DNA from: a virus
Virus record (IMG/VR): IMGVR_UViG_3300042934_001137
Coordinates: 1 to 49,623 of that record
DNA length: 49,623 nt
Reading direction: 5' to 3' (one strand)
Program-made: the position numbers and the translations under genes
The notes under the pieces: model-generated
Databases searched by the model: none
What the model was told of the DNA's origin: nothing
Seen by the model: only the letters and a program-made list of their open reading frames with translations
Part shown: positions 15,944-24,800 of the stretch, one piece after another
How positions within the stretch are numbered: the first letter of the stretch is position 1
How the letters are laid out: every line of letters starts with the position of its first letter

Positions 15944-17516
15944 TGTTAGTCAACCCCCTTGCTTCTGTCTTCGCACTAAGGTAGCCCTGGTATGTCAATT
16001 CATTTTTAGTCACTATAGCATTTTTATTTTGTTTATAGCCATCTTGGATTTTAACTATGTCGTTTAGTTCATGTGCTGGATTGCCCCTCCAGTTTGATGT
16101 GTATATAGCTCTGTAATTCTTTTGTTTTATTATCCAAGCAGCAACATTAACAGCTTGATACTCCTCGTTAATAAGTGTGTTTTTCTCAAGCTTTAAAACC
16201 TCACCAATAGATACATCTGAGTTGTTAATGCTTACAGTTGACTTAGTGGAAAGGTCAGTAAAGTAAGTTACCTCAACAGATTTTACAATCTTATCTAAAG
16301 CAATCTGAGGCTCTTTATAAGCATTGTCTAGGTCAATAGTATCAACTGAGGTATTTAAATTAGGGTAACTTGATTTTAAAATTATCTTATTTCCCCTAGA
16401 TACAAATATATTGCAGCATCCTGCTATCGCTATCATCTGGAGCACGGTTTTGCAATTAGCCTTTTCTACTAATGCGCTTGTGCTTATTCCATGAAGGGAT
16501 TCATCTATTTCATAGTTTTTTATCCCACATATAGTAAATACATCTACTGCTAATTGATAGAGGTTATAATCAGCCTTAGGAACTAAGTTTTCATAATCAA
16601 AACTGCTCATCAAATCTAAATTAGTCCTGGCTGTAAATGTTGCTGTTAGTGAGCCTTCATCACTTGTCCAATCTAACAGCAAATAATCACCAAGCTGAAT
16701 GTATTCTGTTGATGATTCAGTTTCAACTCCTAGCTCTGCAATAACTTGCTGCCTTTGCTGAAGAAACTTATAAAAACCTTGAGGATTTAAAATATTAAAC
16801 TCTCTGTTTAAATTATCTACAGTGAACTTAAACTCTGCACTTGGAAGTGTGCCGGTTGTTAGATCTAATTCTTCTATAAGTGATAACTTAATCAAATTAT
16901 CATCCTGGTACACTCTTACAACTCCAAAATCAACCTCAAGTATTCTGCACCTTCTATTGCCCTTGCACCATTTCTTTACAGTTATATCAATTCTCCTGTA
17001 TTGGTATAATTGCCCTACTGGTGTGCATTGAACTAAGGTATTTTCTGTGACATCAACTGAAGTTATAACCGCATTATTTTCATCATAGGCAGTTATTGTA
17101 AAGTCTGTAGCATATTCATTACTTAGCACATCAAAAGTTATTGTAAGTCCCATGGATGAATGATTAGAGTTAAAATTAAAAGTAACTGTTTCATATGGAT
17201 TAAAAACTCCATTTTCATCGCATAAGGCATTGCTGCAGAAACCCAATTCTTTGTTAGCTGATAAATTGTCATCAGGGAAAGAAAAGCTACCATCAAGCTT
17301 GAATCTATTAGGCTCCCACGTTGCTAGATAGTAACTCTGCTCTCTCTTCTTATTTATTAGTTGCTGTTTATCACTTATGGAAGATTCCTGCGTTGTTGAT
17401 ATGCTGCTTACATCTCCTGCGGCTGTGGTATCTGATATATCAAAGGTTACACGTGCCTTTGCAGTACGGATAGGTGCATATACAGCAGCCTTATATTCGT
17501 TACTTACTGGGTACAT
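15933..17516 (-). CDS. phage tail/baseplate hub-type protein
   Basis: A 527-residue protein from ATG at 17516 (AGGTG upstream). MYPVSNEYKAAVYAPIRTAKARVTF and the later mixed beta regions fit the tail-associated baseplate proteins encoded after the distal-tail gene in Firmicutes siphophages; a C-terminal region with an oligosaccharide-binding-like beta pattern (ELNDIVKIQDGYKQ) is also usual in tail hubs. It probably forms the tail tip that supports the host-recognition proteins encoded downstream. Confidence 0.75.
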   Translation of the reverse strand: MYPVSNEYKAAVYAPIRTAKARVTFDISDTTAAGDVSSISTTQESSISDKQQLINKKREQSYYLATWEPNRFKLDGSFSFPDDNLSANKELGFCSNALCDENGVFNPYETVTFNFNSNHSSMGLTITFDVLSNEYATDFTITAYDENNAVITSVDVTENTLVQCTPVGQLYQYRRIDITVKKWCKGNRRCRILEVDFGVVRVYQDDNLIKLSLIEELDLTTGTLPSAEFKFTVDNLNREFNILNPQGFYKFLQQRQQVIAELGVETESSTEYIQLGDYLLLDWTSDEGSLTATFTARTNLDLMSSFDYENLVPKADYNLYQLAVDVFTICGIKNYEIDESLHGISTSALVEKANCKTVLQMIAIAGCCNIFVSRGNKIILKSSYPNLNTSVDTIDLDNAYKEPQIALDKIVKSVEVTYFTDLSTKSTVSINNSDVSIGEVLKLEKNTLINEEYQAVNVAAWIIKQKNYRAIYTSNWRGNPAHELNDIVKIQDGYKQNKNAIVTKNELTYQGYLSAKTEARGLTNIAG

Positions 17517-17525
17517 TATATACAC

Positions 17526-17876
17526 CTACCTTTCTACAAGATTAAACTTGATCTCTTTATACCGTGGCATAGAATCCACAAAGTCAAGCATACCGCAATT
17601 TCTATCACCGCAATAAAAAGTTCCTGTCTTGGTTGCCCCCTCTTGTGGGTCAATATACTCTACAGAAAAAAATACAGCTGATACCGAGTTTAATACTTGG
17701 CTTAATGCATCTTTGCTCAAAAGCTTCCATGACAATTCAATCTTTCTTTTAGTTGCTATACGCTCAATGATCATGGTTCCATTAGCATTTCTTTCAGCTT
17801 TGCTTATATCTTGTATTCCAACAGAATAATCCGAAGGTGTAGGAATTGCTACACCATTAATTTTAATTAAAGACAA
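17526..17876 (-). CDS. distal-tail-type protein (DUF6711-like)
   Basis: A 116-residue protein, MSLIKINGVAIPTPSDYSVGIQDISKAERNANGTMI, a pattern recalled for DUF6711 tail proteins that stand between the tape measure and tail-hub genes. It contains GTFYCGDRNCGM, with two cysteines that may bind a metal or form a disulfide. It probably forms the ring that joins the tail tube to the hub. Confidence 0.7.
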   Translation of the reverse strand: MSLIKINGVAIPTPSDYSVGIQDISKAERNANGTMIIERIATKRKIELSWKLLSKDALSQVLNSVSAVFFSVEYIDPQEGATKTGTFYCGDRNCGMLDFVDSMPRYKEIKFNLVER

Positions 17877-17888
17877 TTGCTACACCTC

Positions 17889-20426
17889 CTATGTTGTAGT
17901 GACAACAGAAACACCCATACGTGCAAGTTCGGATTGTATATAAGGCCTTATAAGCCTTGCAAATGTTGTGCCATCAAGCTGCATAATAGCGTCACTTTTA
18001 TTGTTGCTATTATTTGAGTTAAATTGATTTGAAGCCATCATAGCACTTCCAAAAGCTGAAGCTATCATATCCTGAAGCTTATCAAGTGGAGATACTACTT
18101 CTTTTCCTCCTGGATTATCACCTATCATGGCTAGTGTCGGGCCATTTGTTATTCCGCCTTTTGCAAGTTTAGGAATGCTTGCTATGCTAATCCCGAAAGA
18201 TTTACCTCCTACTCCCGGTATCCAATCAGGCAGGCTGAAATGTATGCTGTTTAATCCTCGTATTACAGCATTTATAGCATCAATAATATAATTTAAAGGT
18301 ACTTTTACTAGTCCTACCAAGCTATCAAATATACCACCAAATATATCCCTAACGCCTTCCCAAGCCTTTTTCCAGTTGCCAGTAAACACTCCAACTATAA
18401 AGTCAACAATACCACCAAATATTTTAAATAAGGCTTTAATTTGATCAGCTATTCCTGCGACCATGGAACCAAATAAATCAACTAAAAGATTTACTACAAA
18501 AGCAACTTTAGGGCCAAGGTCTACTATCATATAATCTATTAGAGGTTTAATGAATCCATTGTATAATTCTAAGGCTCCATTAACACATTTCATAATAAAT
18601 TCACCTATTTGAGCAACCAACTTGCTCAGATGTTCAGTCCATAGCCAACTTAACATTTCAAGTGCTGGCTGAATTATAGGGTTTATTATGTTATCCCAAA
18701 TTAACTGAAATGTTTCTTGTGCCCCTTGTATAAAACCTCTTATATTATTAATTAAGTCATTTCCGTACTTGTCCCATAAATTTTTAATAATTTCTAATAC
18801 ATCTACTACTATCTTTTTAATTAAATCTAGCCCAGGCTTAACTATATTCCATGCATTATCTAGTGTAGATTGTAGCAACTTTAGTATATCATTTAGTATT
18901 TTGCCTATACCAACGAATAAGTCTGCTAAAACAGGAAGGATATAAGTTTTAAAGGCTACTCCTATAGGAGCTAAGAAACTATTTATTATATAGCTAAATA
19001 TAGGTTTTAAGGTGTCATTTACAAAGCTATTTAATGTGTTTGATATATCTGTCCAAACTGCATTAATGTTATTCCTAAAATCTTCATTGGTTTGATATAA
19101 GTAAATAAAACTAGCTATTAATCCACCTATAACCATTGAAGCTATTCCAATAGGTGTCAATAATGCAGAAAGAGCAACTCCTATTCCTGTAATTACTTCA
19201 GGTATAGTTGACAAGAATGTTAAAGCTTTAAATGTTGCAAACGCTCCAACAATTCCACCAACAGCCGATATTATCAACTCTTTATTAGCATTTATGGTAT
19301 CAGTAATGCCTTTTATTTTAGCCTTAACACTTTCCGCCATCGCCTGAATCTCTGCACTTATCTCTGGAGCATTGGTTTCAAAGTTTATTCCCATAGGCTC
19401 ATTTGCTGCGCCTATAGCAGAAGTATCTATCCCTGCACCAGCGCCACCGCTATCGGAATTATCAGCTAAGTTGTTTACTTCATCAAACCCGGCAAGTGCT
19501 CCCTTAGCTGCTTTACCTGCATCCTGGTATGAGTCGCCAAGGTCACTAACAGCATTAGCTTGCTGAGAAGTTGCTTTTGTTTGAGCTTGCTGCTGACCTT
19601 TTCCGAATAAAGCCTGAGAAAACTGAGCAAATATAGATGTTATTCTAACTAGAGCATTAGCTAAAGTTTGCAGAAGTGGCAATACTATATTGGCTATAGG
19701 CATAAAAGCATTTCCTAGATTTATTTTTACATCTCTCAATGTCTTTCCTAAGGCGGCAACTCTTCCAGCGTAGGTAGCTGTGTATTTGGCTGCATCCCCT
19801 ACTTGCCATTGAGTTTCTTGCATTATGCCATTTACTTCTGCTTGTATTTTTTCTTGCTGTGTTAGGTCATTTCTGCTTTTGCCTAATTTTTTAGCGTATT
19901 CATCCCACATTTTAGCTACATTCTTAGTAACACCAGCATTATCTACAAGTACGCTATTTTCATTTTTTAGACCTTCTGTAGCACTCTTGACTGCTTCACC
20001 AAGACTTAAACCACTTTGCCTACCAAAAGCCGCAGCATCTTTTAATCTATTCATTGTGTTCTTTATCTGCTCGTCATCATAACCTCTAGCAGCTAAGTTT
20101 TTATAAGCAGTAACCGCATCTGTAAGGGGCACAAGTCCGTCATTTATATAGTCTTGTATAAATTTATTAGCATTTATGAAACTTCTTCCTTGTCCCTCAA
20201 GGATGCTTTGCAATCCCATCATAGCGCCTTCAAGTTCAGATGTGGAATCTAAGCTATCTTTTATTAATTTACCCGCACCTAGTCCTGCTAACGTTATTTT
20301 TATGCCTTTCATTATTTTAGAAACATTAGACTGGAAACCTGACATAGTTTTTTGCGTCTTAGCCATTTCCTTCTGTATACCTGAGAAGTCGGCTCCACCT
20401 CTGATAAGTAAATTCTTAGTTGCCAA
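17889..20426 (-). CDS. tail tape measure protein
   Basis: An 845-residue protein, the longest gene in the prophage. The N-terminal 250 residues are the TP901-like tape-measure region (GLGAGKLIKDSLDSTSELEGAMMGL, AARGYDDEQIKNTMNRLKDAAAFGRQSGLSLGEAVKSA). Several hydrophobic segments occupy about 370-450, and long amphipathic helices with repeated NxxW patterns follow. It sets tail length and is ejected with the DNA. It follows the chaperone frameshift product and precedes the distal-tail gene, the canonical order. Confidence 0.93.
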   Translation of the reverse strand: MATKNLLIRGGADFSGIQKEMAKTQKTMSGFQSNVSKIMKGIKITLAGLGAGKLIKDSLDSTSELEGAMMGLQSILEGQGRSFINANKFIQDYINDGLVPLTDAVTAYKNLAARGYDDEQIKNTMNRLKDAAAFGRQSGLSLGEAVKSATEGLKNENSVLVDNAGVTKNVAKMWDEYAKKLGKSRNDLTQQEKIQAEVNGIMQETQWQVGDAAKYTATYAGRVAALGKTLRDVKINLGNAFMPIANIVLPLLQTLANALVRITSIFAQFSQALFGKGQQQAQTKATSQQANAVSDLGDSYQDAGKAAKGALAGFDEVNNLADNSDSGGAGAGIDTSAIGAANEPMGINFETNAPEISAEIQAMAESVKAKIKGITDTINANKELIISAVGGIVGAFATFKALTFLSTIPEVITGIGVALSALLTPIGIASMVIGGLIASFIYLYQTNEDFRNNINAVWTDISNTLNSFVNDTLKPIFSYIINSFLAPIGVAFKTYILPVLADLFVGIGKILNDILKLLQSTLDNAWNIVKPGLDLIKKIVVDVLEIIKNLWDKYGNDLINNIRGFIQGAQETFQLIWDNIINPIIQPALEMLSWLWTEHLSKLVAQIGEFIMKCVNGALELYNGFIKPLIDYMIVDLGPKVAFVVNLLVDLFGSMVAGIADQIKALFKIFGGIVDFIVGVFTGNWKKAWEGVRDIFGGIFDSLVGLVKVPLNYIIDAINAVIRGLNSIHFSLPDWIPGVGGKSFGISIASIPKLAKGGITNGPTLAMIGDNPGGKEVVSPLDKLQDMIASAFGSAMMASNQFNSNNSNNKSDAIMQLDGTTFARLIRPYIQSELARMGVSVVTTT

Positions 20427-20771
20427 TTATTCCACCTCCCCTCCAAATAATGCGTTTAACATCTTAATTCTCTTAAGCATTTGTTCATCTGTCATAGGCT
20501 CCTTGGGTTTATTGTCTTCTAAGATTTCCTTTAACGGCTTTGGATGGCTGCTCTTTTTACCTAACCATTGAATGGTCCACATGGCGTTTATATATGCTAG
20601 GGTAACTTTTTCCTTAGACTCCTCTTCTTTTTTCTTTGCATAAGCTTTAATCACATGTGTAAGTTCAAAAGGAGTCAGTTCCCAAAACTCTAATGGAGAT
20701 ATACCACAAAGGGTAGCGGTTTCAAGGCTTTCTATAATAGAAAATTCCTTGTCATCGCTACCCTCTACTTG
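20427..20771 (-). CDS. tail assembly chaperone, frameshift-encoded second part (gpT-like)
   Basis: The frame is open for 114 codons from the slippery site to the stop but has no ribosome-binding site of its own; the first alternative start codon lies deep inside. Translation in the -1 frame after A_AAA_AAC begins QVEGSDDKEFSIIESLETA and runs through ISPLEFWELTPFELTHVIKAYAKKKEEE, typical of the second chaperone half. Joined to the first 100 residues of the 20765-21070 product it makes a 214-residue protein that should recruit tail-tube subunits to the tape measure. Confidence 0.82.
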   Translation of the reverse strand, partial: QVEGSDDKEFSIIESLETATLCGISPLEFWELTPFELTHVIKAYAKKKEEESKEKVTLAYINAMWTIQWLGKKSSHPKPLKEILEDNKPKEPMTDEQMLKRIKMLNALFGGEVE

Positions 20772-20777
20772 TTTTTT
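20711..20777 (-). promoter_or_regulatory. programmed -1 ribosomal frameshift signal
   Basis: The heptamer A AAA AAC (20771-20777) is in the correct phase of the upstream chaperone frame, two codons before its TAG. Seven bases after it begins a stem GGGTAGCG (20756-20763) that pairs perfectly with CGCTACCC (20711-20718), with an inner hairpin TTTCTA-TTA-TAGAAA. Slippery site, spacer and stem fit the known lambda G/GT-type signal. Confidence 0.85.
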
Positions 20778-21070
20778 TCTTCTCCCTTTGAACCTCCGCC
20801 AAATGCATCATTCATAGCCTCTCCCATATTTTGCATTACGTCTTGTAAATTCCCGTGCTCATCAATTAGATCCATAACCTTATCAGGAGTTAAATCTTTG
20901 TCCTCATGTGCTAACCCAGCCCATACAATAGTTGCAGTTTCTTCCATAGTTAAATTTTCAAAATCAACTTTAGCTATTGGCTTTTTAAACTGTTTTTCAA
21001 TTATGCTTATAGCTTTCATCCCGTATCTAAAATTCCTAACTTTATCTAACTTTACTGGTACATAACTCAT
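20765..21070 (-). CDS. tail assembly chaperone, first part (gpG-like)
   Basis: A 101-residue protein starting MSYVPVKLDKVRNFRYGMKAISIIEKQ and ending GGGSKGEEKNK. The core (FENLTMEETATIVWAGLAHEDKDLTPDKVMDLIDEHG) is a common Firmicutes tail chaperone pattern. AAGGAGGAACGAAT precedes the ATG. Most ribosomes stop at TAG; a fraction shift at the A-rich site to make the long form. Confidence 0.85.
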   Translation of the reverse strand: MSYVPVKLDKVRNFRYGMKAISIIEKQFKKPIAKVDFENLTMEETATIVWAGLAHEDKDLTPDKVMDLIDEHGNLQDVMQNMGEAMNDAFGGGSKGEEKNK

Positions 21071-21092
21071 ATTCGTTCCTCCTTAAAATAAA

Positions 21093-21114
21093 AGCTAGGG
21101 AAATATCCCTAGCT
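21093..21114 (-). terminator. internal terminator between tail-tube and chaperone genes
   Basis: A perfect 8-bp stem, AGCTAGGG/CCCTAGCT, with a six-base loop is followed by TTTTATTTT on the minus strand. It comes right after the tandem TAG TAG stop of the major tail gene and before the chaperone ribosome site, so it could lower transcript levels of downstream genes compared with the abundant tail-tube gene. Confidence 0.7.
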
Positions 21115-21115
21115 A

Positions 21116-21823
21116 CTAAGCTGTCTTAACAACAACTACCTCATAAACTTTTTGTGTTTTTCCGATTTCATTAGCTAATATAGTAAGCTTTTTAGATCCT
21201 ATTGCACTCATTGGTATAGCTGCACTAGCTGAGCCGCTTACTAAGTTTTGTGAAAATGCACCATCAATATACAATGCTAGATTATGATTCGCGGCTGTCG
21301 CTGTTAACGTTACTGAAGTTGCTGTAACCCCACTAAATGCATATGAATATATTCCATTAGCAAATGAAGGAGTCAGAACTCCACCAGCGCCAGTTAATGC
21401 TAATGCGGTTAATCCAGCGCTTGGAGTTAGCCCTAAGGAAGGTTTTCCACTTACCTTTATTGTAGCTTCAAAACTTATATTATCCTCCAATTCAACTCCG
21501 GTAGAAAACCCGGTAACTATGCCCTTAAAGTTCCAGGATGCACCTAATGCAGCGGGAAATAATATTGAAAAGTCTAATAAAGAATCATCATTGAACGCTG
21601 TATAAAGTGCATTTTGACCATTTGTGTCACTTGGATTAAAGTATCCACTTATTGGTACTTCCCCAGCATCCTTGAGCCCTGCGGCAAACGATCTCCACCC
21701 ATCACTATCAAGAGTTGTGTTTTCTATAGTATCTTTACTAAGTTGCAAGCCTCCTATACTTGTTAAATCGGCTATGCTATTCGCTCCAATTTTTAATTTT
21801 GTTCCTAAACTTGATTGAGACAT
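21116..21823 (-). CDS. major tail tube protein with C-terminal Ig/cadherin-like domain
   Basis: A 235-residue protein. Residues 1-130 are a tail-tube domain (LGTKLKIGANSIADLTSIGGLQLSKDTIENTTLDSDGW, ISFEATIKVSGKP). Residues about 135-235 form a cadherin-like beta-sandwich (LTALALTGAGGVLTPSFANGIYSYAFSGV, SKKLTILANEIGKTQKVYEVVV) that would project from the tube surface. It would polymerise into the tube around the tape measure. The gene order (tail completion genes upstream, chaperone downstream) confirms the role. Confidence 0.85.
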   Translation of the reverse strand: MSQSSLGTKLKIGANSIADLTSIGGLQLSKDTIENTTLDSDGWRSFAAGLKDAGEVPISGYFNPSDTNGQNALYTAFNDDSLLDFSILFPAALGASWNFKGIVTGFSTGVELEDNISFEATIKVSGKPSLGLTPSAGLTALALTGAGGVLTPSFANGIYSYAFSGVTATSVTLTATAANHNLALYIDGAFSQNLVSGSASAAIPMSAIGSKKLTILANEIGKTQKVYEVVVVKTA

Positions 21824-21825
21824 CT

Positions 21826-22206
21826 CTATTCCTCCTTGTATTTAATCTTGAAAGGTATTAAACCTCTTTGTAGTTTTAATTCTGGTTCATATGTCTCTGT
21901 TGTTTCATCCATAGTTAGATCCTGCACATATAAACCTTCTTGGCCTATATTTCTTAAAGGGAATGTAATAACTAACTCTTCTACTTTTTTAGTTATATTT
22001 TTCATCTGATCATATGAATTGCATAAAACATTTAGCATTACATAACATTCTCTGTCCTTTGTTATGCCGTTTAGGTCTTTTCCTGGTCTTTTCCTAGTCA
22101 TATAGACTAAGTATGGAGCCTTTTCTCCTTCTGGAGCATTGGTAGGGTATATTTTATTGTTTATTTCAGGAATTTTATTTAATTCATCCCTTAATGCCTT
22201 CTCCAA
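21826..22206 (-). CDS. tail completion / tail terminator protein
   Basis: A 126-residue protein, MEKALRDELNKIPEINNKIYPTNAPEGEKAPYLVYM, which matches the small DUF3168/tail-terminator group: an N-terminal helix, IYP followed by a Pro-rich turn, and beta strands. It lies between the HK97 gp10-like gene and the tail tube gene, the standard position of the protein that caps the tail end. Confidence 0.75.
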   Translation of the reverse strand: MEKALRDELNKIPEINNKIYPTNAPEGEKAPYLVYMTRKRPGKDLNGITKDRECYVMLNVLCNSYDQMKNITKKVEELVITFPLRNIGQEGLYVQDLTMDETTETYEPELKLQRGLIPFKIKYKEE

Positions 22207-22656
22207 CTATCTCCCCTCCAATGCCTTATCAATTTGCTTGCTCATCTCATCTACAATCTTTTTTTCTATAGCAACTTTATTGCCCTCTAAAGCCTTTTTT
22301 AAGAAGTGGTAGCCTGGAATATAGCGCCCGTTCTTTGCAAAAAATCCGTATTCCATAGAAGCAGGATAATATCCAATTACTTTTCCTCCTTGGTTTTTCT
22401 TCTGAAACACATCATTTTTAGCCCTATCGAAAACTACCTGGTACACTTTTTTACCTTTAACCTTAGCTTTTTCACCAAGTAGTTTCATACCACCCTTAAG
22501 CTCTCCAGTATCTACTGGGGCATTTTGCTTAGCACTTTTAAAGGCTATATTCATTCCTTTCCTAGCTGCAGGAGTTACACATTTTTGCGGAACTTGGCCT
22601 AATTTTTTAATAGACTTTTCAAGTTCTTTCATTCCCTCAATTTTATACTTGGCCAT
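22207..22656 (-). CDS. HK97 gp10-like head-tail joining protein
   Basis: A 149-residue protein from ATG at 22656; a TTG six bases further upstream is also possible. GMKELEKSIKKLGQVPQKCVTPAARKGMNIAFKSAKQNAPVDTGELKGGM is the recognisable HK97 gp10 signature (APVDTGxL). It helps join the tail to the head connector. Its start overlaps the end of the 22643-22783 gene by 14 bp. Confidence 0.85.
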   Translation of the reverse strand: MAKYKIEGMKELEKSIKKLGQVPQKCVTPAARKGMNIAFKSAKQNAPVDTGELKGGMKLLGEKAKVKGKKVYQVVFDRAKNDVFQKKNQGGKVIGYYPASMEYGFFAKNGRYIPGYHFLKKALEGNKVAIEKKIVDEMSKQIDKALEGR

Positions 22657-22783
22657 CTTCAACAGCTTCTTTCTCTATAGGTAATTCCATAACCTTGCAT
22701 AAAGATTTAAATATACAGCTTCCTTTATCTTTATCATAATAAAAGCACTTACAATCTTTATGACATGTATTATAGTTAACCAT
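22643..22783 (-). CDS. 46-residue cysteine-rich connector-region protein
   Basis: ATG at 22783 follows AAGGAG at eight bases and overlaps the preceding stop by one base. Cysteines at 7, 11, 13, 23 and 29 (MVNYNTCHKDCKCFYY...GSCIFKSLCKV) could bind zinc or an Fe-S cluster. It is tightly packed between the head-closure and gp10-like genes, so it is a real translated gene. Function unknown. Confidence 0.7.
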   Translation of the reverse strand: MVNYNTCHKDCKCFYYDKDKGSCIFKSLCKVMELPIEKEAVEDGQV

Positions 22784-23115
22784 TAAATCAACTCCTTGCA
22801 CATGATCTGCAACTCTACATTCCTTTCCTGAAAGTTAATTATAGATATAATAGAAAAAAGCCTCTCTCCAAATTTAACTCTCATGTTTGGCGATAAGCCT
22901 TTCTTATATCTAATATTAACTTTATGGGAAACTTCAGAATTTACAGTTTCAGCTGCATAAAATTCTTTACCGCTTATAGGGTATATTGCCGCTTTAGTAG
23001 TAAAAACCTCTGACCAGATTTCAGTAGGTTCTCCGTAGTTATTTTGAGTGTTCTCGAGTTTTTGAAATATTATTTTATGTCTTAATTCACCTGGATTAAT
23101 TGAATACCTAGTCAC
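22783..23115 (-). CDS. head closure / head-tail adaptor protein (SPP1 gp16-like)
   Basis: A 110-residue beta-barrel type protein. MTRYSINPGELRHKIIFQKLENTQNNYGEPTEIWSEVFTTKAAIYPISGKEFYAAE is the standard pattern of the head-tail adaptor family (LRHxI.FQ, YGE...W, A.I.P..G.E). It closes the connector after DNA packaging. Confidence 0.88.
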   Translation of the reverse strand: MTRYSINPGELRHKIIFQKLENTQNNYGEPTEIWSEVFTTKAAIYPISGKEFYAAETVNSEVSHKVNIRYKKGLSPNMRVKFGERLFSIISIINFQERNVELQIMCKELI

Positions 23116-23126
23116 TGCTGCACCTC

Positions 23127-23423
23127 CTATAATAGATTAACAGAGTGCATACCTAGTATCGTATCAACTACTTTATTAAGATTATTTTTATCTACATAAA
23201 GCGTCTTATTATCGTACATATCCTGGACCAAAATATATACCACAATTACAAACTCCTCATGTGAGTCTATTTCCTCTGCAGTAAGCCCTGTATATGACTT
23301 AATAAAAGCTTTAGCTACGCTAATAAGTGTATCTAAATTATTTTTGTCAGAATTGGTTAGGTCCAAATATTCAAGTACTATATAATCAGCAATTTCTTTG
23401 TTTGTTATCTCGCTTACTTTCAT
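23127..23423 (-). CDS. head-tail connector protein (HK97 gp6-like)
   Basis: A 98-residue mostly helical protein (NLDTLISVAKAFIKSYTGLTAEEIDSHEEFVIVVYILVQDMYDNKTLYV), a classic gp6/DNA-packaging adaptor pattern with the conserved helix ending in D-M-Y-x-N. It forms a ring on the portal. It overlaps the preceding gene by 38 bp in another frame. Confidence 0.85.
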   Translation of the reverse strand: MKVSEITNKEIADYIVLEYLDLTNSDKNNLDTLISVAKAFIKSYTGLTAEEIDSHEEFVIVVYILVQDMYDNKTLYVDKNNLNKVVDTILGMHSVNLL

Positions 23424-23583
23424 TGGAGTTCACATCCTTTTTATCAAGCTTTTCTGCTTTAACCTCTTCTATGTAATTAGCTTGAAGAAGGTCTTTGAGT
23501 ATAGCTTTATCACTACACTCTTTTACCTCTCCTTTATACATAGAAAAAGCACCAGAGAAGCTTACTAGTGCTTTAGCTTTCAT
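23386..23583 (-). CDS. small head protein between capsid and connector genes
   Basis: A 65-residue protein. KAKALVSFSGAFSMYKGEVKECSDKAILKDLLQANYIEEV is a frequent small SH3-like sequence after HK97-type capsid genes in Clostridia phages. The lysine-rich tail lies in the overlap with the connector gene. It may decorate the head or assist connector assembly. Confidence 0.7.
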   Translation of the reverse strand: MKAKALVSFSGAFSMYKGEVKECSDKAILKDLLQANYIEEVKAEKLDKKDVNSNESKRDNKQRNC

Positions 23584-23596
23584 GCTCTACCTCCTC

Positions 23597-24766
23597 TTAA
23601 GAAGCTTTCATAACCAGTTTTGAAATTTTCTGAGCATTTTCAACTTTTGCATCAATTTCCATCCATGCTACTACACCAATAGCGTGTTGGGTAGCATATT
23701 TTTCTCTCAGTACCTCCACGGAAACATCTTCTGAAACTTTAGTTGCTAAACCACTCATATCACCGTAGAAAATAACAGTTTTTCCAGCTGCCATTGTGGA
23801 AATGTTATTTGTTGTATAAACGTCCTTGCCGAGCAGTGTATAGCCCCACTTAGCATTGAAGTCCTTCTGCAGTAAATATGTACCATCTCCGTCTTTAAGC
23901 TTGCGGATAGCCTTTCTGGTTGCTCTGTTCATAATCCAGATAGCTCCGTCCTGGAATTCATCTGGTACTTCTTCTTGCACATCGATTAATTCATCAGCAA
24001 CAATTACTGTTGCACTCGCAGCTGTAATGATCTGGGTAACACCTGTTAAGCCAGCAATTTTATTCGTGGTTCCGTTTAATAACTCGTTTTCAACCCACTT
24101 TTTTGCTGCCTCTGCAACCTTCTTAATTACGAAGTCAACTAATGCAAAGTTTGAATTGTTTAACAGCTTCTTGGAAACCTTTGTTAATGCACCTGCAAGG
24201 AATCCAGATAATGAAATGCTTGTAAATTTACCAGCCTTGGATTCGAGATCAACAAACTCATCTGCATACGCCATCGTAATCTGCTGAGTAGTTTCATCGT
24301 AGTAAGGAATGGATAATGTACCACCTACGTTGTAACGAGTTGACAACTCGAAAATCGGGCAAATATCATATACTTTTTCAATGATTTTATTAGCAATGCT
24401 TGATGGAAGAACTGCTCCATTGTCTCCTGTTGTAAAATTAACATCTGCTCTTTGCTCAACTACACCTCTTATATAGTTTGCAAAAGCTCTTTCTTCTAGT
24501 TCTGCTCTTGTTTCTTCTTTCTTTTTAGTATCTACCACATTAAGATTTAATGTTCTGGCTCTTTCCTCTGCCTTTATAGTTGCATCAATTCCAGCAATCT
24601 CCTTTTCAAGTGCAGTGAATTTCGCTATTTCCTCTGTGTTCATGGCCCTTGTTTCAGCCTTGGCTGCATCAAGTATAGTTTGCATTTCTGCCGCTTTGTC
24701 ATTTCTTTGCTCAACTAAGCCCTTTGAATTTGCTCTGTATTCTGCTATTCTTTTTCTTTTTAACAT
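23597..24766 (-). CDS. major capsid protein, HK97 fold, with N-terminal scaffold
   Basis: A 389-residue protein. Residues 1-100 are a charged coiled-coil delta/scaffold domain; the fold begins near FTTGDNGAVLPSSIANKIIEK, followed by the P-domain and A-domain (IWIMNRATRKAIRKLKDGDGTYLLQ, GKDVYTTNNIS, VIFYGDMSG). The protease encoded just upstream should remove the scaffold during maturation. There is no sign of truncation. Confidence 0.93.
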   Translation of the reverse strand: MLKRKRIAEYRANSKGLVEQRNDKAAEMQTILDAAKAETRAMNTEEIAKFTALEKEIAGIDATIKAEERARTLNLNVVDTKKKEETRAELEERAFANYIRGVVEQRADVNFTTGDNGAVLPSSIANKIIEKVYDICPIFELSTRYNVGGTLSIPYYDETTQQITMAYADEFVDLESKAGKFTSISLSGFLAGALTKVSKKLLNNSNFALVDFVIKKVAEAAKKWVENELLNGTTNKIAGLTGVTQIITAASATVIVADELIDVQEEVPDEFQDGAIWIMNRATRKAIRKLKDGDGTYLLQKDFNAKWGYTLLGKDVYTTNNISTMAAGKTVIFYGDMSGLATKVSEDVSVEVLREKYATQHAIGVVAWMEIDAKVENAQKISKLVMKAS

Positions 24767-24800
24767 TTTTTTCTCTCCTTTTTATATAAAAATAAGCCAG

